A DNA stretch of 64,000 bases from Octadecabacter temperatus (GCF_001187845.1 NZ_CP012160.1:3169069-3233068); one strand, 5' to 3'. Positions 1-9,072 are shown, numbered from the stretch's first letter. Notes: generated from the sequence alone by a model not told the origin. A program made the numbers and translations.

Positions 1-196
1 GCAGATCGAACTGTTCACAAAGGGGGATGAGTATCAGCCTGGCGTTTACATCTTGCCAAAGCACTTGGACGAAAAAGTTGCGCGTCTGCACCTTGATCGT
101 ATCGGAGTGAAGCTGTCTTCGCTTGATAAGGAACAAGCCGATTACATCGGTGTGTCCGTTGATGGTCCATTCAAGCCAGAGCACTACCGCTACTAA
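1..196 (+). CDS. ahcY: Adenosylhomocysteinase, C-terminal end (partial)
   Basis: This is the last 64 codons of a gene that begins left of the window; the reading frame starts at base 2 and stops with TAA at 194-196. The protein hydrolyses S-adenosylhomocysteine to adenosine and homocysteine in the cytoplasm, removing the by-product of methylation reactions. The visible part has the family's C-terminal block ([14 protein letters not shown], then [19 protein letters not shown]). In known structures the closing Lys and Tyr of KPxHYRY reach into the NAD site of the neighbouring subunit. A strong terminator follows directly. The identification is firm; the rest of the gene cannot be judged. Confidence 0.95.
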   Translation, partial: QIELFTKGDEYQPGVYILPKHLDEKVARLHLDRIGVKLSSLDKEQADYIGVSVDGPFKPEHYRY

Positions 197-216
197 CTAA
201 GCGAATACAAAAATCG

Positions 217-246
217 AAAACGCCGGCCCGTTTGGGTCGGCGTTTT
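217..246 (+). terminator. Intrinsic terminator after ahcY
   Basis: An inverted repeat AAAACGCCGGCCC / GGGTCGGCGTTTT surrounds a four-base GTTT loop, with a single mismatch, and ends in a run of T. It starts 20 bp after the ahcY stop codon, and the symmetric A/T flanks could allow it to work in both directions. Confidence 0.85.
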
Positions 247-301
247 GCGTTGGAGGTAGCGAAACTTCACATTAGGTTAAACTCAGCAAATGGGGTGACG
301 A

Positions 302-1084
302 GTGCAGGTCGACGAACCAGAACACGAAGATCAACCCGAAAAACCAACGGCCAGAAAATGGCGCTGGGCGATTTTTCGCTCCGTCGGAAGTGCATTATTC
401 ACGCTGCTTTTCATCGGGGGAGTAGTTGGTTCGTTATTGGCTGTACTTCACCCCGATACGCCTCTGCCACCACAGTGGAATCCGACCGTTCCCTTAGCAG
501 TCGCGCACCCTGTTACACCGCTGACTTCATCCAAGCTGCGGATGGCGCTAAACGACCCTGCCCAATGCCGCTCGGTTCTCGCAGTGGCCGCGCAAATCAC
601 TTCGATGGATCCGTTTGAAGCGACAGAGCACTGCCATATCCGCAACCGAGTTTCGATTTCGACTGTCGGGGATGCACGAATTGACCGAATAGAGACCTCC
701 TGCGCGACAGCGCTTAGGATGGCTATGTGGGAGCGCCACGGCGTGCAACCAGCTGCACAGGAATACCTTGGAGCCACAGCGACGGTTTTCCGCCAAGTGG
801 GAAGTTACAATTGTCGTCCCATTCGCACAACGCAGGGTGCAAGCACCCGATGGAGCACACACTCCACTGGCGATGCGATCGACATTACTGGTTTTGATTT
901 TTCGGATGGCCGGCGTATTCGCCTAATTGCAGATTGGGACGACGGAACGGAAGAAGGCCAGTTTCTGCGCGCGGTTCGTGATAGCGCCTGTACATGGTTC
1001 GCGACGACACTAAGTCCGGATTACAACAGCCTCCACGCGGATCATTTTCACCTACAGGCAAGGGGCTGGGGGACCTGCCGCTAG
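302..1084 (+). CDS. Extensin-like C-terminal domain protein, membrane-anchored
   Basis: A 260-aa protein starting at GTG. A charged, acidic N-terminus is followed by one membrane segment at about residues 24-49, so the rest should be periplasmic. The C-terminal two thirds matches the bacterial extensin-like family. Visible marks are six cysteines (89, 111, 134, 171, 230, 259), the motif HSTGDAID at 187-194 and HADHFH at 245-250. The His/Asp and HxxHxH-like pattern resembles the zinc-site layout of VanY/M15-type peptidoglycan carboxypeptidases, so a cell-wall role is a reasonable inference. It stands alone between ahcY and a DUF2853 gene. No clear Shine-Dalgarno sequence precedes the GTG; the alternatives are no better. 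Confidence 0.8.
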   Translation: MQVDEPEHEDQPEKPTARKWRWAIFRSVGSALFTLLFIGGVVGSLLAVLHPDTPLPPQWNPTVPLAVAHPVTPLTSSKLRMALNDPAQCRSVLAVAAQITSMDPFEATEHCHIRNRVSISTVGDARIDRIETSCATALRMAMWERHGVQPAAQEYLGATATVFRQVGSYNCRPIRTTQGASTRWSTHSTGDAIDITGFDFSDGRRIRLIADWDDGTEEGQFLRAVRDSACTWFATTLSPDYNSLHADHFHLQARGWGTCR

Positions 1085-1190
1085 GTTGGGGGGAAAAGCA
1101 AAGCAGAATTTTCCTTTGCTCAAACGGATTCAGGGACTAACATTCCCGCAGCGCCGTTAGAACAGGCCGAAATTTTGGTGGGAGTATACC

Positions 1191-1532
1191 ATGAGCAAAC
1201 GTGATGACCTTATTGCGAAATACGCAGATGACCTGAAGAACAAGTGTGGCATGACGCCCGATATGGACCTTTTGACAAAGGTAACAATCGGCTGCGGTCC
1301 GTCCATTTATAATGCTGATGCGTCAACAGTTGCAGGCTCACAAGAGTCTGAGCTGGAAACAGTGAAGAAAAATTTCCTCATGAAAAAGCTGGGCCTTGCA
1401 GATGGCCCGCAGTTGATGGACGGAATTAACTCCGCCATCGAGACTTACGGTAAATCCGAGCGCAGCAAGTACCGTGCTGTGATTTACTACATGCTGACAA
1501 AGCACTTCGGTAAAGAATCCGTCTACGGCTAA
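1191..1532 (+). CDS. DUF2853 family protein
   Basis: A 113-aa soluble protein without signal or membrane segment, preceded by a good ribosome binding site (GGGAG, 1181-1185). The sequence MSKRDDLIAKYADDLK at the start and the KSERSKYRAVIYYMLTKHFG block near the end are what I recognise as the DUF2853 family, small helical proteins common in Rhodobacterales. The function is not known. It is a single gene with its own terminator downstream. I see nothing in the neighbours that hints at a role. Confidence 0.85.
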   Translation: MSKRDDLIAKYADDLKNKCGMTPDMDLLTKVTIGCGPSIYNADASTVAGSQESELETVKKNFLMKKLGLADGPQLMDGINSAIETYGKSERSKYRAVIYYMLTKHFGKESVYG

Positions 1533-1552
1533 AGCAGCTAATATGACTATGC

Positions 1553-1580
1553 AACGCCCACCCATCGCGGTGGGCGTTTG
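1553..1580 (+). terminator. Intrinsic terminator after the DUF2853 gene
   Basis: A perfect 10-bp stem AACGCCCACC / GGTGGGCGTT with loop CATCGC, followed by a T-containing stretch, starting 20 bp after the stop codon. Confidence 0.85.
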
Positions 1581-1760
1581 CATTTGTAGAAAATCTTAAG
1601 GGCTATTTGTTTGCGAGACTCGGTCCTTACAAGCTATCAAACCTTTGCGGCCAGGATGGCCCGGACCAGTTTCAGTGATACGTGTGGTGGCTTTTCGGAG
1701 TGCACGTTGGTGAGAGAAAGGGTCTGGGCGGGGTGCTCGGGCCCTTTCATTTTTTGGCGC
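1581..1760. other. Non-coding gap with a T-tailed hairpin
   Basis: About 180 bp lie between the DUF2853 terminator and the end of the leftward DUF1761 gene. The sequence is GC-rich in its second half and contains GAAAGGG (1716-1722) and CCCTTTC (1742-1748), which can pair across a G-rich loop and are followed by ATTTTTT. This would act as a rightward terminator although no rightward gene is visible before it, so a small RNA is possible. No convincing ORF is present. Confidence 0.35.
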
Positions 1761-2153
1761 TCAAAACATCCCTGTAACTGCACCCATGATCGCACAGCCA
1801 ACGACTGCGTATCCGCTATCGATAACCGTTAGTTTGAACGGCCGCATTCCGTAAGCATTGTTAATCATGATCCAAGGGCTAATGAAGAAAAGCCCGATCC
1901 CCATTCCAGACAGCAACCCTTTTCCAAAGGTTTCGATCCCTGACAAAGCGAATGTATGCCGCATCATACCCGCGACAAGAACCATGGCGATTGCCGACAA
2001 AATGAACGGAAGCGGTGAATTGCCTTCAGGGCGACCATCTTCATCGCATTTTATACCGGACGCTTCGGTCCACGGTTTAGCTAACGTCATGTACCAGAGC
2101 GCACCAAATACGTAGCCCGCTGCCGCCGCGGCTAAAACTGATAGAAACCCCAT
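1761..2153 (-). CDS. DUF1761 family small membrane protein
   Basis: A 130-aa integral membrane protein with four hydrophobic stretches (about residues 1-20, 48-66, 78-98 and 110-128) and short loops. The N-terminal pattern AAAAAGYVFGALWYMTLAKPW, in particular the GALWY motif, is that of the DUF1761 family. The function is unknown; members are often single genes, as here. The short loop with CDEDGRPEGN after the first helix is the most polar part. It lies leftward, downstream of the EVE-domain gene but separated by 58 bp, so it may or may not be part of that operon. Confidence 0.8.
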   Translation of the reverse strand: MGFLSVLAAAAAGYVFGALWYMTLAKPWTEASGIKCDEDGRPEGNSPLPFILSAIAMVLVAGMMRHTFALSGIETFGKGLLSGMGIGLFFISPWIMINNAYGMRPFKLTVIDSGYAVVGCAIMGAVTGMF

Positions 2154-2211
2154 TTCACGTTCCTCACTTTAGACTGATCCGCTCTAGTTTGCGGGTCTTG
2201 GGTCCACAATG

Positions 2212-2631
2212 TTAAGGTTTTGTTCGGCCTAGTGCGCAAATTGCAAACCATTCGGCCTCAGTAACAGGCTGAACCGACAGGCGGGAATTCCGCACTAGAA
2301 TCATGTCGTGCAGTAGACTATCGGCCTTGATCTGCTCAAGTGTAACGGGTGTTTCGAACGGACGAACGGCTTTGATATCCACGCATTCCCAACGATCGTC
2401 ATCTGTTGTGCTGTCCTGATGCGCGGCTGCGCAGACCTCAACAATCCCGACGACGGATTTCTCTTTTTGGGAGTGATAGAAAAACCCACGGTCGCCTACA
2501 GTCATTTCGCGCATGAAATTGCGCGCTTGATAGTTGCGCACGCCATCCCATTCTTCACCGATATCGCCCTTGGCAACCTGGTTGTCCCAGCTCCACGTCG
2601 AGGGTTCGGATTTGAACAGCCAATAACGCAT
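2212..2631 (-). CDS. EVE domain protein
   Basis: A 139-aa single-domain EVE protein (relative of human THYN1). The family fold is PUA-like and its members bind modified bases in DNA or are suspected to act on RNA. Hallmarks seen are KSEP at 7-10, WDGVRNYQARNF at 28-39, and the FYHS segment near 51. The start at 2631 was chosen over the upstream in-frame GTG (2652) because its ATG overlaps the stop of the preceding YciI-like gene as TGATG, indicating coupling, and because the family begins MxYWLFKSEP. It is the last gene of the tsaD-gpsA-yciI-EVE operon. The link to the tRNA-modification gene tsaD is contextual only. Confidence 0.88.
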   Translation of the reverse strand: MRYWLFKSEPSTWSWDNQVAKGDIGEEWDGVRNYQARNFMREMTVGDRGFFYHSQKEKSVVGIVEVCAAAHQDSTTDDDRWECVDIKAVRPFETPVTLEQIKADSLLHDMILVRNSRLSVQPVTEAEWFAICALGRTKP

Positions 2632-2903
2632 CAACCGACGACCTTTTTCCACTCTTCGATCCGCACCTTCTCAAAAAGATCGGCTTTGGCATAGGGATCG
2701 TTTTTGGCCCAATTATGCGCATCGGTGAGGCTGTCGACGTTCATGATGATCATCGAACCGCACATCGTACCGTCAGCATCTAGAAACGGGCCGGCCATTT
2801 CTACAACACCCGTTTCTTCGATGTATGCGAGGTGGGCGTCGCGATTGTCTAAGCGAATTTGAAGGGCGCCGGGTTTGTCACGAGTGATGAGAGCAACGCG
2901 CAT
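2631..2903 (-). CDS. YciI-like (YCII domain) protein
   Basis: A 90-aa single-domain YCII protein. The family forms a ferredoxin-like fold; members are thought to be small enzymes with a conserved His/Asp pair, but the substrate is usually unknown. Here His24 in RDAHLAYI and the GPFLDADG loop fit the pattern, as does the C-terminal DPYAKADLFEKVRIEEW block. Its stop overlaps the start of the EVE gene by one base and its start is two bases from the gpsA stop, so it is clearly co-transcribed with gpsA and tsaD. The same order is one I associate with many Rhodobacterales. Confidence 0.88.
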   Translation of the reverse strand: MRVALITRDKPGALQIRLDNRDAHLAYIEETGVVEMAGPFLDADGTMCGSMIIMNVDSLTDAHNWAKNDPYAKADLFEKVRIEEWKKVVG

Positions 2904-2905
2904 AG

Positions 2906-3868
2906 TTATTCCTTTCTAAGTGGCCGCGCCAGAAGCGTCGCGAGTGCTGTTTCTGGATCAATTTTCCCAGAAGCCAGATCGGCGACAACGCGGCAAATTG
3001 GTAGGTCTAAGTCATGTTTTTGCGCAAGGTTAGAAACCGAAACGGCCGTCGCCGCACCCTCAACCGTGGTGGCGGTGTCAAAGTCCTGCGCGGATCCGAT
3101 TGATAAGCCGAAACGATAGTTACGAGACCCATCAGATGTACACGTTAACGCAAGATCACCGAAACCGGAAAGTCCTGTAAGCGTTTCTGGATCAGCCCCT
3201 AGTGCCGTTCCTATTCGCCGCATTTCAGCAAAGCCACGCGTAATAACGGCAGCGCGCGCACTTTCGCCAAAACCAGCACCCATGCAAACGCCACAGGCAA
3301 TTGCGATCACATTTTTCAAGGCTCCGCCAAGCTCAGCGCCAATAACGTCTTGGCTAAGGTACAGGCGTAACGTTGGTGTAGATAGGCAGGCCTGAAGATA
3401 CGCACCTTCATCTACGTCGTTGCAGGCCAAGGTTAATGCAGTTGGCAGATGGTTTGCGATATCTGCAGCAAAGCTTGGCCCTGTTAGCATTGCACAGATT
3501 GCAGAAGGAACATGGGCTTCAATTTGGGCGACTGGCCCGCGCAATGTCGATTGGTCGATACCTTTGCAACACGCCACAAGACGCTTATCCGCAAAATGGT
3601 CCGCGTTCACTTTCAGCCATTCTCCGAGCTTTTGTGCCGGAATTGCAAGAAGTATGGTGTCGGCGTCAATGAGGGCGGCAAGATTAGACGTCACATTGAT
3701 GTTTTCAGGAAGAGGATGACCCGGGAGCCGCTGGACGTTTTCACGTGCCTTTGAAATCTCTGCGGCGGCATCCGCATCGCGTGCCCACAACGTAACAGGG
3801 CCGTTCGCAGCCAAGGAAATGGCAAGGCCCGTTCCAAATGCACCCGCTCCAGCGACAGCTAGTTTCAT
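2906..3868 (-). CDS. gpsA: Glycerol-3-phosphate dehydrogenase [NAD(P)+]
   Basis: A 320-aa cytoplasmic enzyme that reduces dihydroxyacetone phosphate to sn-glycerol 3-phosphate, the backbone of phospholipids. The dinucleotide-binding loop GAGAFGTG is at residues 7-14. The conserved [13 protein letters not shown] segment holds the catalytic lysine, and the [19 protein letters not shown] block is a family signature. The start at 3868 (MKLAVAGAG) is used rather than an upstream in-frame codon because the reading frame before it lies inside tsaD; ATGA overlaps the tsaD stop by 4 bp. A catabolic FAD-type glycerol-3-phosphate dehydrogenase (glpD) is also present at about 20 kb, so the two directions are served by separate genes. 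Confidence 0.96.
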   Translation of the reverse strand: MKLAVAGAGAFGTGLAISLAANGPVTLWARDADAAAEISKARENVQRLPGHPLPENINVTSNLAALIDADTILLAIPAQKLGEWLKVNADHFADKRLVACCKGIDQSTLRGPVAQIEAHVPSAICAMLTGPSFAADIANHLPTALTLACNDVDEGAYLQACLSTPTLRLYLSQDVIGAELGGALKNVIAIACGVCMGAGFGESARAAVITRGFAEMRRIGTALGADPETLTGLSGFGDLALTCTSDGSRNYRFGLSIGSAQDFDTATTVEGAATAVSVSNLAQKHDLDLPICRVVADLASGKIDPETALATLLARPLRKE

Positions 3869-4959
3869 GACTTTGCGCCCTTCTTTCCGCTGCCGGTTAG
3901 GGAAGCGCTTTTCTGATCTAGCGGCCAACGCGGACGCGCTGAAAGTGTGAGGTCATCAATCATGCCATCAGTAAACCGGAGCATTCCAGCATAAGCTATC
4001 ATCGCGGCATTGTCCGTGCAAAGCGCAAGAGGTGGTGCCACAAAAAAGGTCTCTGTTTCAGCGCAAAGCTGCTTCAGGGCGTGGCGAATCGGCCCGTTTG
4101 CTGCAACACCACCCGCCACTGCGAGCGTTTTTACTGAAGGCGCGATTGCCCGCGCAGCTGCAAGGGCCCTGCGCGACTTCGCAACAAGAACGTCCGTTAC
4201 AGCGGCTTGAAAACCAGCACAAAGGTCGGCGCGCGCTTGCGTTGGAAGGCCGCCATGCTTTGAGATCACATCGTCACGAGCACGCAACACTGCGGTCTTC
4301 AAGCCAGAGAACGACATGTTGCAGTCATCGCGATTGAGAAGCGGACGCGGCAACGAAAACACCTTAGAATCGCCTTGCAACGAAGCGGCCTCTACAGACG
4401 GACCGCCAGGTTGAGGTAACCCTAGAATACGCGCGGTTTTATCGAAAGCTTCGCCGGGCGCGTCATCAATGGTTCCGCCAAGGCGCGTATATGTATCGTG
4501 TCCTTCGACAAGCAGGAATTGGCAATGCCCGCCGGAGACAAGCAACATCAGGTAGGGAAATTCGATCTCATTTGTAAGCTGCGGTGTTAGCGCATGCCCA
4601 GCGAGGTGGTTTACACCGATAAGCGGCACACCCGAAGCAGCGCTTAATCCCTTCGCACACATGACACCGGAAAGGACGCCACCAATAAGACCGGGCCCTG
4701 CCGTAACGGCGATTGCATCGATTTCCGTTATGTTTTTTGTGGCAGTTGCGAGGGCTTGCTCGACAACATGATCAATCTTCTCTGCATGAGCTCGTGCTGC
4801 AATTTCAGGGACTACACCACCGTAACTCGCGTGAATCTCAGTTTGCCCAAACACAACGTTAGACAGGATGCTTGCTTTGCCGGCGACACCATGGACAACA
4901 GCCGCGGCGGTGTCGTCGCAACTACTTTCAATCCCGAGAATAGTTAAAGATGCTGACAT
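3865..4959 (-). CDS. tsaD: tRNA N6-adenosine threonylcarbamoyltransferase
   Basis: A 364-aa TsaD (formerly Gcp) protein. It transfers the threonylcarbamoyl group to A37 of tRNAs that read ANN codons, working with TsaB and TsaE. Visible motifs are the N-terminal IESSCDDT, the metal-binding [41 protein letters not shown] and [10 protein letters not shown]. The start at 4959 ([13 protein letters not shown]) fits the family; the upstream in-frame codons run into the hemD region. It is the first gene of the leftward operon and is divergent from hemD. The length is normal. Confidence 0.96.
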   Translation of the reverse strand: MSASLTILGIESSCDDTAAAVVHGVAGKASILSNVVFGQTEIHASYGGVVPEIAARAHAEKIDHVVEQALATATKNITEIDAIAVTAGPGLIGGVLSGVMCAKGLSAASGVPLIGVNHLAGHALTPQLTNEIEFPYLMLLVSGGHCQFLLVEGHDTYTRLGGTIDDAPGEAFDKTARILGLPQPGGPSVEAASLQGDSKVFSLPRPLLNRDDCNMSFSGLKTAVLRARDDVISKHGGLPTQARADLCAGFQAAVTDVLVAKSRRALAAARAIAPSVKTLAVAGGVAANGPIRHALKQLCAETETFFVAPPLALCTDNAAMIAYAGMLRFTDGMIDDLTLSARPRWPLDQKSASLTGSGKKGAKS

Positions 4960-5043
4960 AATGCCGCGCTCGCCTGCTTGCGTCTGGTGTGTTCGCAGGT
5001 AACACTTGCGCGCAATCGCTACAATGGTCCGGGGGTCCAAGCT
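4960..5043. promoter_or_regulatory. Divergent promoter region tsaD / hemD
   Basis: An 84-bp gap separates the divergent tsaD and hemD starts, so both promoters must lie here or inside the gene ends. No clear -35/-10 pair could be assigned by eye. Confidence 0.5.
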
Positions 5044-5733
5044 GTGCCGACCTTTGAAGATCCTACAATCCTGATAACAAGACCTGCCGCCGATGCTGAA
5101 CGGTTTTTACAGATGTTGCGAGCGGATTCTGGACCATTTGACGCCATCAAGTGTCCTGCGTTTAGTTTCGAAGAGATTCCCACAAAACAATCGGACTTTG
5201 ATGCCGCCGTCTTTACATCAAAAGCAGGTGTCTTATTTGCCCCAGAAGGGCAAGGGCGGGTGGCCTATTGTGTTGGTGACGCGACTGCGCAACTGGCGAA
5301 CGTTGCGGGCTATGCGCCATTGAGTGCGAATGGATCTGCAGAGGACTTGGTCGAACTGATTCTGAGGAAGTCTCCCACAGTTTCACTACAACATATTCGG
5401 GGGGAAAATTCGACCGGTAACGTCACAGAACGTCTCATTGCACAGGGAATTCGCTGCACGGAGGCGATCGCCTATCGTAAAGTTCCACAAACACCTTCGG
5501 AAAGTATCAAAAAGGATTTGAGCAGCGCTTCGAAACTGATCCTTCCCCTGTTTTCCGCGGAAACAGTGTCGATTCTCGCAAGTTGGGCACTACAATTAGA
5601 TGGCTGTACGGTCGTCGCAATAAGCGGTGCTGTTGCTAAGTCCGCCGAAACTTTATTGCCAAAGAAAGTGGTGGTTTCAGAACGGCCAGATATGCGCGGG
5701 ATGGCCGCAGCAACAGCGCGTTTGATTGCTTGA
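5044..5733 (+). CDS. hemD: Uroporphyrinogen-III synthase
   Basis: A 229-aa HemD-type protein that closes and inverts the tetrapyrrole ring to give uroporphyrinogen III, the precursor of haem, sirohaem and other tetrapyrroles. The N-terminal [14 protein letters not shown] and the FTSKAG and later FSAETV segments match the family, which is otherwise poorly conserved. The start at GTG 5044 is preferred since family members begin just before the ITRP motif; an upstream ATG at 4978 would add 22 residues and run into the tsaD leader. It is followed at 71 bp by the mic60 gene and then hemY, a gene order common in alphaproteobacteria. Confidence 0.88.
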   Translation: MPTFEDPTILITRPAADAERFLQMLRADSGPFDAIKCPAFSFEEIPTKQSDFDAAVFTSKAGVLFAPEGQGRVAYCVGDATAQLANVAGYAPLSANGSAEDLVELILRKSPTVSLQHIRGENSTGNVTERLIAQGIRCTEAIAYRKVPQTPSESIKKDLSSASKLILPLFSAETVSILASWALQLDGCTVVAISGAVAKSAETLLPKKVVVSERPDMRGMAAATARLIA

Positions 5734-5804
5734 GGGTCATTCGGACGCACGCTAGAGTAATCCTCGGGGCGATCGTGCCCTCGTCGAAGTGAGTAGGGGC
5801 AAAC

Positions 5805-7037
5805 GTGGCCAAGTCTTCCAAAGGTTCATCCAAGAAATCCAAGATCGACAAGTCGGTTGAAGACGTTGTTGAGGTCGTTGATACGGGGTTAGAGCCAACG
5901 GACAACGAGACCGCCCAATCTAATGACATTCCTGACGATGAGGATGGTTTGGGTTTTGAGGCGGAAGTTTCCAAAGACGAGTTCGAGATGGAAGTCGTTA
6001 ACGATGAAGTCATCAATGAACCCACACCTGACTTAGCAGACGAAGCGATTGTCGCTGAAACTGTTGTACCCAATGAAAGCTCCAAGTCGGGAGGTTTCTT
6101 TCCGTTGCTTCTTGGCGGGGTCGCTGCAGGCGCGATTGGATATGGCATCGCGACCTTCTATCCGCTGAACGCTGGATCGGCTGAGCTTGAAGCACAGTTT
6201 GCAGCGCAATCCGAAAAGATTGCAGCAATTGAAGCACAATTGGCTGAGGCGCCGGAATTGGATGTTTCGGCGATCGAGACACAGATTTCTGAATCAGCTG
6301 CGCAAACAACTGGGCAGATTGAAAACGTTGCGGCCTCACTCGAAGATCAGTTGTCCGCGCTCGATGTTCGCATTTCAGATATTGAGAAAGCACCGAATTC
6401 GGACGGCACATTATCCGAAACAGCCATAGCTGCTTATCAACAAGAACTAGAAGAGCTACGTGCAGAACTGACCACGCAACAAGAAGCGGTAATGACCGCG
6501 GCGGCGCAAACGGAAGCCGAACTAGCTGCTGCGCGCGAAGAAGCGCTAGCAACGGCGCAGGCCGCTACATCTCGTGCTGTTTTAAACCGCGTTTCGGAAG
6601 CCGTTGATACAGGCGTTCCATTTGCTGATTCATTGGCGGAACTTGAGGGCGTTGATTTACCAATTGCCCTAACCAATGCCGCTGATGCCGGTGTGGCAAC
6701 AATCGCAGAATTGGCGGATGCGTTTCCGGCTGCAGCACGGGCTGCGCTAGCAACCGCACGCGCCGAAGGTGTTTCCGATGATGCTGGTGGCATTGGTGGG
6801 TTCCTGAGAAACCAATTCGATGTGCGATCAACTGCACCGCAAGAGGGCCCTGGCCCGGATGCGGTTTTGTCGCGTGCCGAAGCTGCGATCAAAGAAGGCC
6901 GCGTGTCAGACTCCCTGGCTGAAATCGAAGCGTTGCCCGAAGTGGTGCGCGCAGAAATGACCGACTGGACCGCGCTCGCTACAGAACGTGCGAACGTACT
7001 CGATGCTATTTCGACCCTTTCCGAAACCTATAATTAG
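5805..7037 (+). CDS. Alphaproteobacterial mitofilin / Mic60 homologue
   Basis: A 410-aa protein starting with GTG. Residues 1-95 are strongly acidic and low in complexity, a single membrane helix lies at about 97-118, residues 122-260 form a long Ala/Glu-rich coiled coil, and 270-400 is the C-terminal mitofilin-like domain with the GVPFADSLAELEG pattern. In mitochondria Mic60 organises cristae junctions; alphaproteobacterial homologues can bend membranes. The N-terminus should be cytoplasmic and the bulk periplasmic. It is coupled with hemD (upstream) and hemY (18 bp downstream), the usual alphaproteobacterial arrangement. The acidic N-terminus is long for the family. Confidence 0.85.
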   Translation: MAKSSKGSSKKSKIDKSVEDVVEVVDTGLEPTDNETAQSNDIPDDEDGLGFEAEVSKDEFEMEVVNDEVINEPTPDLADEAIVAETVVPNESSKSGGFFPLLLGGVAAGAIGYGIATFYPLNAGSAELEAQFAAQSEKIAAIEAQLAEAPELDVSAIETQISESAAQTTGQIENVAASLEDQLSALDVRISDIEKAPNSDGTLSETAIAAYQQELEELRAELTTQQEAVMTAAAQTEAELAAAREEALATAQAATSRAVLNRVSEAVDTGVPFADSLAELEGVDLPIALTNAADAGVATIAELADAFPAAARAALATARAEGVSDDAGGIGGFLRNQFDVRSTAPQEGPGPDAVLSRAEAAIKEGRVSDSLAEIEALPEVVRAEMTDWTALATERANVLDAISTLSETYN

Positions 7038-7055
7038 AACTGAGGCGATTCCCTG

Positions 7056-8516
7056 ATGATCTTGTCCCTATTAAAGATTTTGGCCTTTGTTGCCGTTATT
7101 ATGGCTGCCACGTTTGGCGCCACCTTGTTGTTGGATATGGACGGCAGCGCCACGATTGATATCGGTGGTAAAGCGGCCTCGTTCTCGGTTATCGAAATGG
7201 TGGTTGGGTTGATCATTCTGGTGGCCCTTGTTTGGCTTACATTCAAATTGATCGGTTTGGCGGTTGCAGCGTTCAAGTTTCTCAATGGCGATGAAACTGC
7301 GATCTCGCGTTACTTTTCACGTAACCGCGAACGCAAGGGTTTCGAAGCGCTGTCCGAGGGCATGATGGCGCTTGCGTCTGGTGAAGGTCGTTTGGCGATG
7401 GCCAAGGCGAACCGCGCAGAAAAATTCTTGGAACGCCCAGAGCTGACCAACCTACTGACAGCCCAAGCCGCAGAGCTTGCAGGTGACCGTAAGACTGCCG
7501 AACAAACATACCGTAAGCTTCTAGAAGACGACAAAACACGCTTCGTCGGTGTGCGTGGAATCATGAAGCAAAAGCTGGAAGAGGGCGATACCGATACTGC
7601 ATTGTTGCTTGCGGAAAAGGCGTTTGCCATCAAGCCAAAGCATGTCGAAACGCAGGATACTTTGTTGCGCTTGCAGGCGGAAAGTTCCGACTGGAAAGGT
7701 GCGCGTGCAACGTTGTCCGCGAAGCTCAAGACTGGCCAGTTGCCGCGCAATGTGCATAAGCGTCGCGACGCTGTGCTTGCACTGTCCGAAGCAAAGGGTG
7801 TGTTTGAAGATGGCCAAACCGCCGAAGCGCAGGATGCTGCGATTGAAGCCAACAGAATGTCACCAGATTTGATTCCTGCTGCAGTGATGGCGGCGGAAAC
7901 ATATATCGAAAAGAACAACGCACGCGCCGCAGCCCGTGTTCTTAAGAAAGCGTGGGATGTTTCCCCTCACCCTGATCTCGCAGCTACCTTCGCGGCGATC
8001 GCACCAGATGAGACTCCTACAGCAAGGCTTAAGCGTTTCCGTGCGCTGACCAAGTTACAGTCGAGCAGCCCGGAAACAAAAATGCTGTTGGCGGAATTGA
8101 ATATTGCCGCAGAGGACTTTCCTGAGGCGCGCCGCGCGATCACGGAGCTTGTCGCAGAAACACCTACATCTCGTAATCTGACGATCATGGCTGCGATTGA
8201 ACGTGGCGAAGGATCAGATGATGCGGTGGTGCGAGGATGGCTTACCAAAGCCCTTACAGCGGCTCGTGGCCCGCAATGGATTTGTGACAACTGTCAGCAC
8301 ATCCATCCAGCTTGGGCCCCCGTTTGTTCGAATTGTTCAGGGTTTGACACGTTGTCATGGCGTGAGCCACCAAAAGGCGAAGTTGCGATGCCTTCAGGCG
8401 TTGAAATGCTGCCGCTAATTGTTGGACAAATTTCGGCTCCAGTCGCCAACTCTGAGGACGAAATCGTCGAGGCGGAGATCTTTGAAGACACGTCTGACGC
8501 GCAAGAAGAGACATAA
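7056..8516 (+). CDS. hemY: HemY-like haem biosynthesis membrane TPR protein
   Basis: A 486-aa inner-membrane protein with two N-terminal helices (about residues 1-24 and 43-66), the HemY N-terminal domain (RNRERKGFEALSEGMMALASGEG), then a chain of TPR-like helical repeats to about residue 390. The C-terminus carries a zinc-ribbon-like pair, CDNC and CSNC, within residues 408-428, followed by an acidic tail. HemY is linked genetically to haem biosynthesis but is not the protoporphyrinogen oxidase of the same name in Gram-positive bacteria; its exact role is not settled. It is the third gene of hemD-mic60-hemY. Confidence 0.9.
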   Translation: MILSLLKILAFVAVIMAATFGATLLLDMDGSATIDIGGKAASFSVIEMVVGLIILVALVWLTFKLIGLAVAAFKFLNGDETAISRYFSRNRERKGFEALSEGMMALASGEGRLAMAKANRAEKFLERPELTNLLTAQAAELAGDRKTAEQTYRKLLEDDKTRFVGVRGIMKQKLEEGDTDTALLLAEKAFAIKPKHVETQDTLLRLQAESSDWKGARATLSAKLKTGQLPRNVHKRRDAVLALSEAKGVFEDGQTAEAQDAAIEANRMSPDLIPAAVMAAETYIEKNNARAAARVLKKAWDVSPHPDLAATFAAIAPDETPTARLKRFRALTKLQSSSPETKMLLAELNIAAEDFPEARRAITELVAETPTSRNLTIMAAIERGEGSDDAVVRGWLTKALTAARGPQWICDNCQHIHPAWAPVCSNCSGFDTLSWREPPKGEVAMPSGVEMLPLIVGQISAPVANSEDEIVEAEIFEDTSDAQEET

Positions 8517-8566
8517 AGCGCAACGATAATCGAGCACCGCCGGCACCTCGCAAGGCTGCTATCGCC

Positions 8567-8797
8567 TTGACGTCGGTGACGGCTATTCCTTGCGGTTTCT
8601 TTACAATGTTCCTCGCGCTTGGCGCAGTTGGGTCGGGGCTAATGCTCTTTCATATTCCAATTCTGACCAGCCTGCTCTTTGCGTTGCTAATGATCTGGGT
8701 CATCTATGAATACAAAGGTCGCCGCTACGACGGCTACAGAGTGGCGCATGGCTATGGGCTTGAGCATCCACATAACAAGAACCGAGAACATCTATAG
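8567..8797 (+). CDS. Possible small membrane protein
   Basis: A 76-codon frame beginning at TTG (or GTG at 8576), 50 bp after hemY. It would encode two closely spaced hydrophobic stretches (about residues 8-27 and 30-47) and a basic, His/Asn-rich tail. I do not recognise the family. There is a weak AAGG about ten bases before the TTG. Codon use is not obviously unlike real genes, but the short length and non-ATG start make this uncertain; it could be an untranslated region. Confidence 0.35.
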   Translation: MTSVTAIPCGFFTMFLALGAVGSGLMLFHIPILTSLLFALLMIWVIYEYKGRRYDGYRVAHGYGLEHPHNKNREHL

Positions 8798-9072
8798 CGT
8801 GGTCACCGACCGATACTGAGCGCCACGACCGCGCGGCATGTCCGTATGTTTGCCTGTGATCAAAACCACAACCAGCAACGTCGCTAATCATTTCGAATTT
8901 CTGAAGTAACAATTTTGATTTTCCGAATCGCAAGGTAAAACAGCCTTTAGCGCTTGGAGGTTGGTCTACCCCGTGTCTACAAATCCGGAAAAAGCGCTCA
9001 TCGTTTAACGTAAGCACCAGGCGTTTGCCCGATTTTCTTGCTACGCCCAGCACTCCAATGAAAGGCGACCCG
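8798..9072. other. Intergenic region upstream of hpsN
   Basis: About 275 bp without a credible ORF. It contains an A/T-rich patch (8886-8945) that could hold the hpsN promoter, but I cannot assign -35 and -10 boxes with confidence. No inverted repeat longer than six base pairs was noticed. Confidence 0.4.

Noticed and set aside
7310..7918. A 202-codon leftward frame opposite hemY
   Set aside because: It lies entirely inside the well-supported hemY gene, has a Ser/Ala-rich composition typical of antisense frames and no family match.
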